Part shown: piece after piece, positions 57,841 to 64,000 of the stretch | Numbering within the stretch: the first letter of the stretch is position 1 | How the letters are laid out: every line of letters begins with the position of its first letter | DNA from: Symbiodinium natans | Taxonomy: Eukaryota > Sar > Dinophyceae > Suessiales > Symbiodiniaceae | NCBI GenBank assembly: GCA_905221605.1 | Contig: CAJNDS010001657.1 | Location: 240,644-304,643 of the forward strand | DNA length: 64,000 nucleotides | Reading direction: 5' to 3' | Made by a program: the position numbers and the translations under genes | Notes under the pieces: generated by a model | The model's input: only the letters and a program-made list of their open reading frames with translations | Databases searched by the model: none | What the model was told of the DNA's origin: nothing

Positions 57841-60800
57841 TCAGTGATGGAAGAGTCGGAGCTGCGTGAAGGCCATGGTCATACCGTAGGTGTTGCAAGC
57901 ATCGATGACCTGCAGAGGCGTCGTGACGTTTTTCAGGGCATCGAGACAGAAGGCGCAAGCCTGCGAGGCTTGGGCTCCTAGGCGGGGCCTGAGGATGCCT
58001 TTTTCAAGAACCTGTCTTTGGAACCCTTGTACGTGTGCGCCTTGTGTTTTCTTCTTAAATGAGAGCCATTAAGAGCTGCGCTTCATACCTGTGATTTCGG
58101 TGTGCTGCGGTGCGGGAGGCGCAACATCCCAACTGGGTAGGAGCAAGGCTCCAGTGGCCCAAATTGTGAGGTCTTGTCGCTTCTGTTGACTGCCCTGGCA
58201 CAGCAAGAAATACGACCACCCCAAGTAGGGGCTGACTGTTCAAGGATCTGGTGGTCAGCTTTCGGCTTACTTACGTTTTTAGGGTTTAGGGTTTAGGGTT
58301 TAGGGTTTAGGGCTTGGAGGTAAAAGCTGCCGATGGCAAGTTTAAGATTGGGAGATATTGCGAGCTTCGAGCTGCCGCAACGACGTGCGTGAACACTGGC
58401 TATCTCTCAAGCCTTATGGCAAATCCCAAGACCACTGAGCTCAAGGACCCTAAACTCTAGTTCCCGCAGCGACCCTGAGGCCCCCAAACCCGTAGCCCCG
58501 TGGTCGGCGCGTGGTCGGCGCCTCCTTGTCGGCCACAGATCCACCGGGCTGAGCCACGAACTTCACCCCGAGCCTCGCCCGCAAAAAAGGGTGTCAGGCT
58601 TAGGGGGCCTAAGATGGCCTAACAGGGTTCTAGTGAGCTACGCTAAGTCCATTGGGCCTTTAAAAAAGGGCCCCCCCCCCAACCCTCGTCTGACAATCTG
58701 ACTCCATCGTTTTTGCGGCCGTTGCCAGCTTGACCGGGCCTTTAGGGCTTCTCAAGTTTATTCGTTTTGCGGCATCAGCGTCGATCCTGGGGACTTTTGC
58801 CAGCCCGGGACCTGGTCGCGTGGTCGATGGAGTCCCGGAAGGGGAAGAAGGCATCAGAGGAGATGGCAACATCGTCGAGGCCTCCAAGGATCAAAGCAGA
58901 TGTCGTACTCAGGGTCCATAGTGTTCAGAATGTACTGTACTGTAACAACCCCAAGCTATGCACGCGAGACGAGTTGTCAGTGCATCTCAGCCTAAACTTG
59001 GGCCTAAACCCCCTTCAGGCTCGCAAATCCACGCGTATCTAACATACATCTGATCACGAAGTCGCTAAGGGCCAGGAAGTTCAGCAAATGCAAGCATCAC
59101 CCAAACAGGATCATGAACACCGCTAAAGCCTGGAACCGCCTGAAAGCCCCTATTTAAAGTCCCGTGTCGTAGAATCCGCAAGTCCTTGAACGCGGGCCCA
59201 CATGCCCGATCCACCACCACTACGCCCACTGCCAAGAGCAACGAGCATCAGGGACGACTGGGGCTCGAAAGAGCCCTGAAAAACCGAAAACCTTGAAGTA
59301 GGAGGGCCAGCCTTTGTCCGGAAGCCTCCCCCCCCCCAAACGGCCCGAAACTTCCGAAACCCTGAATTCCGGACCGCCGTGTAGAGCCATGGAGGCCTTT
59401 CAGGAAGCTGCTCTTCTCCTCCGCCGACAACGGCTCCGGGGGGGCGTCGAAGTTCTTCAGCCACTCGCCGCGCTCGGCCTCCTGAGAGTTGGGGATTGGG
59501 TTTGTGGGGCCAAGGGCTTTGGTGTCACATAGGAGGCTTGCTGCCGAGGAGTTCGAAGGTATGGGCTTTCGCAGGCTTTGTCCGTTCCGAGTTGGTTTCT
59601 ATAGCTGCAGTACCCTACTTAAAGCTTCCTACTTCTACTTGTGACTTGCAGCCTAGGAAGAACTCGGGCGGAAGGCAGTTGAGAAGCCCTGTAGCATTCT
59701 GAACCGGGCCTGAATGGCCTGAAGTGTCCTGAAGTGTTCAAAAATCTTCATCCGTTTCCCGATGCCGCATTGGGGGAAACATTTTGCGTTGGGATATTTC
59801 ATGCCATGCCGTACTCACTGGACAATGAAAATTCAAGCTTCTGTCTGACGCCTATATGCGACCACCACAGATTGACTCATGACGCGGTTCGACGATGAGT
59901 GCAAGAGCTAGGGCTGTGGTGAAGGACCTGAAAAAAGTTTCGTTTGGACGAAAGTGAACATGTAGCGCATGGTCTGAAACATGTCCCGGCTCCTCCATGT
60001 CGCCTTCAATGTAGCGCACCCGCGCGTTCACGCGGTCCTGGCGCTTGACGCCGTCCTCCAGACACGACACAGCTGAAAATTCTACAGTGTTTCCAAGCCA
60101 GTTTGCGCGCCGCCATCTGAAACTCTTTCGGGGTAAGCTGTCTACAGTGATGGGTTTTGGCGCACATAGATGCGAGGGACCATGTAGACACGCACACTTT
60201 CAATCATCAAAACCATGCCGAAAACAACCCTTCCCCAAGCAGACGCTCTGTGACGGACGACTTGCATTTCAAGATAAGCCGTTCCCCAAGTAGCACTCGA
60301 TTTCGGTACGAGTAGCGGAGTTTCCGGATACAGAAGACCAGCAAATAAATTCAATTATTTTCCACGACTCTTAAAATTCAATACTCCGATTATGTTTATT
60401 ACAGTGTGTGGCTTTATATTGGGGGGAAGGCCCAGCGAACACGAATCCCAAGTCATTAGATGCGCTGATACGCACTGTAGACAACAAAATACGACAACAA
60501 GCACAGACCCCAGAAGAAACAAATATGCCTCAAAGACGGACGAATCAGCGAGCACGATCCCCGAAGAAGACGCACTGTACACAACAGAATCCAAACCGAC
60601 AACAAGCACAGATCTCCAAGTGGACACAGTTTGCAACAAACACATCCCAAAAGACGAAAGCATAAGCAACCACGAGTCCCCAATTAGACGCTGGATGATG
60701 CGACCCGTCCGGGGGTTGCCCCCTGCCTTGTCCAGCTGCAAAACCAAAACGCGATGCGACCAAAACCCGTCACTGTAACTTTGACAAACGCAAATTCGTC

Positions 60801-62673
60801 CTCGGCTTGCCTACGAACATAAAGTCCTAGCCCTGCAGACGCTCGGGTTTCAAGCTTCACGCGTGCGGCCCTGCGTTCAGACTTCGCCGCTTTCTTTAAG
60901 GGCCCTTGTCAGCGGCTTTTCTGGTAAAGGCTTCGAGCTTTCCCTGAGCTCTCAACCCGGGCATGGCAGGGTGCCCACTCCTTGAAAGGCAGGCCCTTGA
61001 CCTTCGGATGGAAGCGGAGCCACCACGTCGCCACCTGTCAGGGACTCTTCCCGACAGCCTGGTGTTGAGTAGAAGAGATGAAGCTGCGGATCCTCTAAAG
61101 ATTTCCTGCCGAGAAGATCCTTCGGAAATAGAAGCCCAAGCTCCTGACTGGCGAGACTTGCCTTGCGGCCCGCCAACTTGACGCAGTCGACACGGCTCTG
61201 CTGGCCTGGACATACATTTGCAGTCCAACTTGCCGGCCGATTATCATACTGCAAAGTCTAGTCCGGATCGCCTAAACCTCGACAGATCGTCCCATACAGA
61301 AATTCAAGTGCCTTGCTCACTTGTAAGCCTGCAGCTCACTATGCTGCAAGAATCTGCAAGAGTTCGGGTGCAGGATGCAGTGGCTCCAGAAGATTCTACA
61401 GGGTCAGATACCCTATATGTAGAGCCGGTAGAGCTATATGCAGCTTGTGCAAGGGGGGGAAGCCAGCGCAGCCTTCTGGCGCCCTGCTGGCCTGCGCCCA
61501 CGCCGACCATCATGCCATTCTTGCTGTAGCCCACCGAGTTGGACTGCGTGTACCTGAAGCCCAAACAGGTTTGGGCTTGTGAAGAACAGGAGGGGGGGCA
61601 AACAACGTGGTGTTGGGCTTAGCACTTCAGGGCGAGAACGAAAACCAAACACGACGGATTGCCTTGGGTCGACCCTCCTAAACCTATGTGTGTTGCTAAA
61701 GTTGCTCCAAGGTTCCACAGAAAGTTTGGAGGAGGCATGCTTTATTACCTGGGCATTTTCGGCAAGGGCACTTGATGGCAATGGACGCCAAAATGAGGTC
61801 CTTCTGCGCCTGGATCGGGAGTAACGAGCCCAAGCCCGAACATACGGGAAACCACGAAACCGATCCCCTGCACCCCGGGACACACGGCCATGTACTGCAC
61901 TGCAGCAGATGTGACGCCTTGTCAGGGATGGTCTTGCTGGATGTGACCACCTGCAGATGTTCTATGCCAATCATGCATTGTTTGTGGGAGTGAGAAGAGG
62001 TTGAGATATAGGGAGAGAGGAGAAACTAAGATTCAAAACAAGAACCCAGCCTAATCCTCACCCTGTTGCCTGTGAATTCCGGCTGCTTTGACTGTAGGCC
62101 CTTCAGGAGCCGAGCAACCTCCGACAATTTCGAAGCGTCAAAGATGGCATCGTTCCGCTTCTGCATGAAACCCACGCCACCAACCATTCCTGGGCTTTGC
62201 GCCGTGGTCGACAGGAGCGAACTGGCGTGATGAGGCGATTCAGGTACAGGTGCTATCGGATGTTATTGGCAACCAATGGGAAACACCGACGAAAACTTCA
62301 TGCCAGAAGCGAACTAACTTGAAGTATACATTCGACATGCATGCTCGCCTGCTTGCAGCCAGGGTCAGGATTGACTTCTCGGCTTGGCATGGATGACATC
62401 AATTGCCAAGGCAGTAATCTGAATACAGAGCGATCGCCCCACTCCCCGACACCCACTCCCCGACACGACAGTGACCCCTCTGCATCCTTTTATCAACACA
62501 AACACCCCGACACGCTGAACTTGCAGCAGCAAAACAAAGCTTCGTGCCCATTTAAGTCAGGTCAATCAGGCCAACAACCCGCACATCCTAACTTGCTAAC
62601 CCTACTGCCGACACACAGTCAAGTTTCGATACTCGAGGTCGCTGTATTTAAAGCCAGCGTCGGCCTTCAAGAC
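57841..62673 (-). CDS. purH/ATIC: bifunctional purine biosynthesis protein, AICAR transformylase/IMP cyclohydrolase (C-terminal part)
   Basis: Twelve micro-exons in transcript order: 62673-62628, 62189-62119, 61950-61918, 61809-61772, 61553-61492, 61205-61162, 61034-60981, 60055-59993, 59481-59397, 58881-58812, 58573-58522 and 57909-57841 (TGA). All eleven junctions are in phase. Donors: GT 3, GC 5, GA 3. Every acceptor is AG, and nearly all edges are AG|G. The spliced 228 residues follow the AICAR-transformylase domain without a gap: VLKADAGFKYSDLEY, GGVGFMQKRND, VVTSSKTIPDK, DLILASIAIK, YTQSNSVGYSKNG, VGVGAGQQSR, VKLAGRK, ATWWLRFHP, SSDAFFPFRDSI, VKFVAQPGGSV, and the end TQLRLFHH. The enzyme formylates AICAR from 10-formyl-THF and closes the ring to IMP, the last two steps of de novo purine synthesis. 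The N-terminal cyclohydrolase and the Lys-His pair of the transformylase site are not in the recognised exons and should lie beyond 62.7 kb or outside the window. Confidence 0.93.
58277..58316. repeat. interstitial telomere-like repeat in the last purH intron
   Basis: Five perfect TTTAGGG units on the plus strand (CCCTAAA in the transcript), 205 bases past the donor at 58521. Confidence 0.95.
60470..60712. repeat. degenerate tandem repeat, about 54-bp unit
   Basis: GACAACAAGCACAGA occurs at about 60491 and 60598, with weaker half-way copies (GCGAGCACGATCCCCGAAG at 60549, AACCACGAGTCCCC at 60668) and a shared CGCACTGTA(G/C)ACAACA. It lies in the intron between purH exons ending at 60981 and starting at 60055. 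It gives false ORFs on both strands. Confidence 0.7.
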
Positions 62674-62825
62674 CTCGGCTTTTGCGTGACAATGCCTCGA
62701 AGATCGAGCGCAGACTTTGAGTGGAGTGAAGGGCGAGCAGGACAGAGTCTGGCCAGGAAAAGGCGGTATCACCTCCGGCCCGAAGGCTCACGGATCAAAC
62801 CGCAGCAAAGCGAAAAAACAAAAAC

Positions 62826-62827
62826 AT

Positions 62828-62878
<51 letters not shown>

Positions 62879-62904
62879 CAAACAGAGAGAGAGAGAGAGA
62901 GGGA

Positions 62905-62950
<46 letters not shown>

Positions 62951-62966
62951 AAATAGAGAGAGAGAG
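62826..62966. repeat. (GA)n microsatellite
   Basis: About 60 GA units with a few interruptions. Lies just upstream of the first recognised purH exon. Confidence 0.95.
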
Positions 62967-62999
62967 GGGGCGTTTTGAGAAAACGACACAACTGAAAAG

Positions 63000-63770
63000 A
63001 TACTGAGGGGACCAGCTGAGGGAGCCAACCACCTGAAGAAACCAGCTGAAGTAACCAGCTGAGGGAACCAGCTGAGGCTACTAGCAGGGAACCAGCTGCA
63101 GGAACCAGTATGAGGCCACGCAGAAACCTCAAGGGAGGTTCAAGGGGGGTATGTAACCCAAGGCTCCCTAATACTCCCCACTACTCCTTAAGGCTCCCTC
63201 GGCTTCCCTGGGGTTCCCTAACCCTGTCAGCAAGAAACCAGCTGCGTGAAACCAGCTGCGGGCAACCCACAGAGGGAACCAGCTGAGGAAACCATCTGCG
63301 GGAAACGCTCTGCGGGAAACCAGCTGAGGGAAGCTGAAGAAACCAGCGGCGGGAAACCACCTGCGGAAACCAGCTGAGGAAACTTGCTGAGACAACGCTG
63401 AGGAAACCAGCCGAGGCAACCAGCTGCGGGAAAACAGTACGAGGCCAGCTGAGGGAACCAGTTGCGCAACAACCACCTGCGGGAAACCAGCTGAGGGAAA
63501 TAGCCGAGGGAACCGGCTGAGGGATCCAGCTGCGGGAAACCAGTATGAGGCCAGCTGAGGAATGACTTGACGAAACAAGCTGCGGGAAACCAGTTTGAAG
63601 CCAGCTGAAGGAACCAGCTGCTGGAACCACATGAGGAAACTAGCTGCGGGAAACCAGCTGAGGGAACCACCTGAGAAAGCCAGCTGGGGAAATCAACAGA
63701 GAAAACCAGCTAGGGCCAGCAAGGACAGCCAGCTGAGGAAACCAGTTCAGACAGCCAGCTAAGGAATATA
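63000..63770. repeat. degenerate minisatellite (GGAAACCAGCTGAGG)
   Basis: Around 40 imperfect units of 15-20 bases built on GGGAACCAGCTGAGG/GGGAAACCAGCTGCG, with occasional CAGTATGAGGC insertions. It contains many CAGCTG palindromes. The array interrupts the region where upstream purH exons would be expected. Its ORFs (SWFPAAGF-like) are repeat artefacts. Confidence 0.9.
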
Positions 63771-64000
63771 TATATATATATATATACAGCTCGGGGCATA
63801 GATACCCCGTAAGATCGGGGGATGGACATGCTCGTCGAGCGCAAAGCTCTTGGCGCCGCCCGGGGGTCCACACTCTTCCCAGATCAGCTCCCAGCAAGAA
63901 TGCACACTAGGCCCGGGGGGGTGATGGTTGAGGGTTAAGGAGTTGAGGATTTCGACCAAAGCGCGTCTGTCTTGCCAACGGCGTCACAGGGAAGCCACGG
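63771..64000. other. right end of window, no firm feature
   Basis: A (TA)n run at 63769-63786, then an open minus-strand stretch (GGAKSFALDEHVHPPIL) at about 63795-63865 that might be an exon. It does not match the part of ATIC expected upstream of VLKADAG. Confidence 0.3.

Noticed and set aside
62717..63132. ORFs rich in SLSLSL or ERERER
   Set aside because: Direct translations of the (GA)n microsatellite.
63000..63770. CRISPR-like look (short repeats with variable spacing)
   Set aside because: The units are contiguous and degenerate, with no unique spacers of constant length, in eukaryotic DNA.

Overview
The window is nuclear DNA of a photosynthetic eukaryote, most probably a dinoflagellate. 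Four signs point there. (1) The leaders are typical of peridinin-plastid proteins: a signal peptide, an FVAP-like motif, then a second hydrophobic segment. (2) There is a head-to-tail, nearly identical gene duplication. (3) Introns have GC and GA donors as well as GT, with an AG|G pattern at almost every exon edge. (4) Interspersed TTTAGGG (plant-type) telomere-like repeats and very abundant simple repeats fill the non-coding DNA. I saw no bacterial operons, rRNA, credible tRNA, CRISPR array or transposase gene.

Layout. 0-23 kb looks empty to a simple ORF scan, but it holds several genes cut into micro-exons of 27-200 bp. I chained these by reading frame, splice phase and the AG|G rule. The best chains are 2.4-6.3 kb (-), 13.7-15.4 kb (-), 17.2-18.5 kb (-) and 21.6-22.5 kb (-), with weaker plus-strand chains at 6.5-7.8, 10.9-11.1 and 12.6-13.1 kb. 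None has a family I recognise. A two-C2-domain-like gene (24.1-25.6 kb) and a coiled-coil plus PH-domain gene (28.1-29.5 kb) follow on the minus strand. 29.5-34.5 kb is mostly non-coding.

34.6-47.8 kb is the most striking region. It has a three-discoidin (F5/8 type C) protein and, upstream on the same strand, a five-exon secreted multidomain protein. That protein has a signal peptide, five or six PPC-like repeats, an EGF-like segment, an AMOP-like domain and a von Willebrand D domain, with two long threonine tracts. The architecture recalls animal matrix and adhesion proteins.

49.5-56.4 kb is compact: an FAD monooxygenase, then a plastid set. The plastid set is two identical copies of a Rieske-fold protein that has lost all four Fe-S ligands, and a Tic20-like translocon protein. 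All are on the minus strand.

57.8-62.7 kb hides the C-terminal 228 codons of ATIC/purH (the last two steps of IMP synthesis) in twelve exons of 33-85 bp. Its 5' part lies beyond the right edge or in unrecognised exons. This gene is the Rosetta stone for the exon rule used elsewhere, because its protein is recognisable and every junction can be tested. Several TTTAGGG tracts sit directly at inferred splice sites, and one purH intron is bounded by an 11-bp direct repeat, which suggests that introns here arose by insertion.
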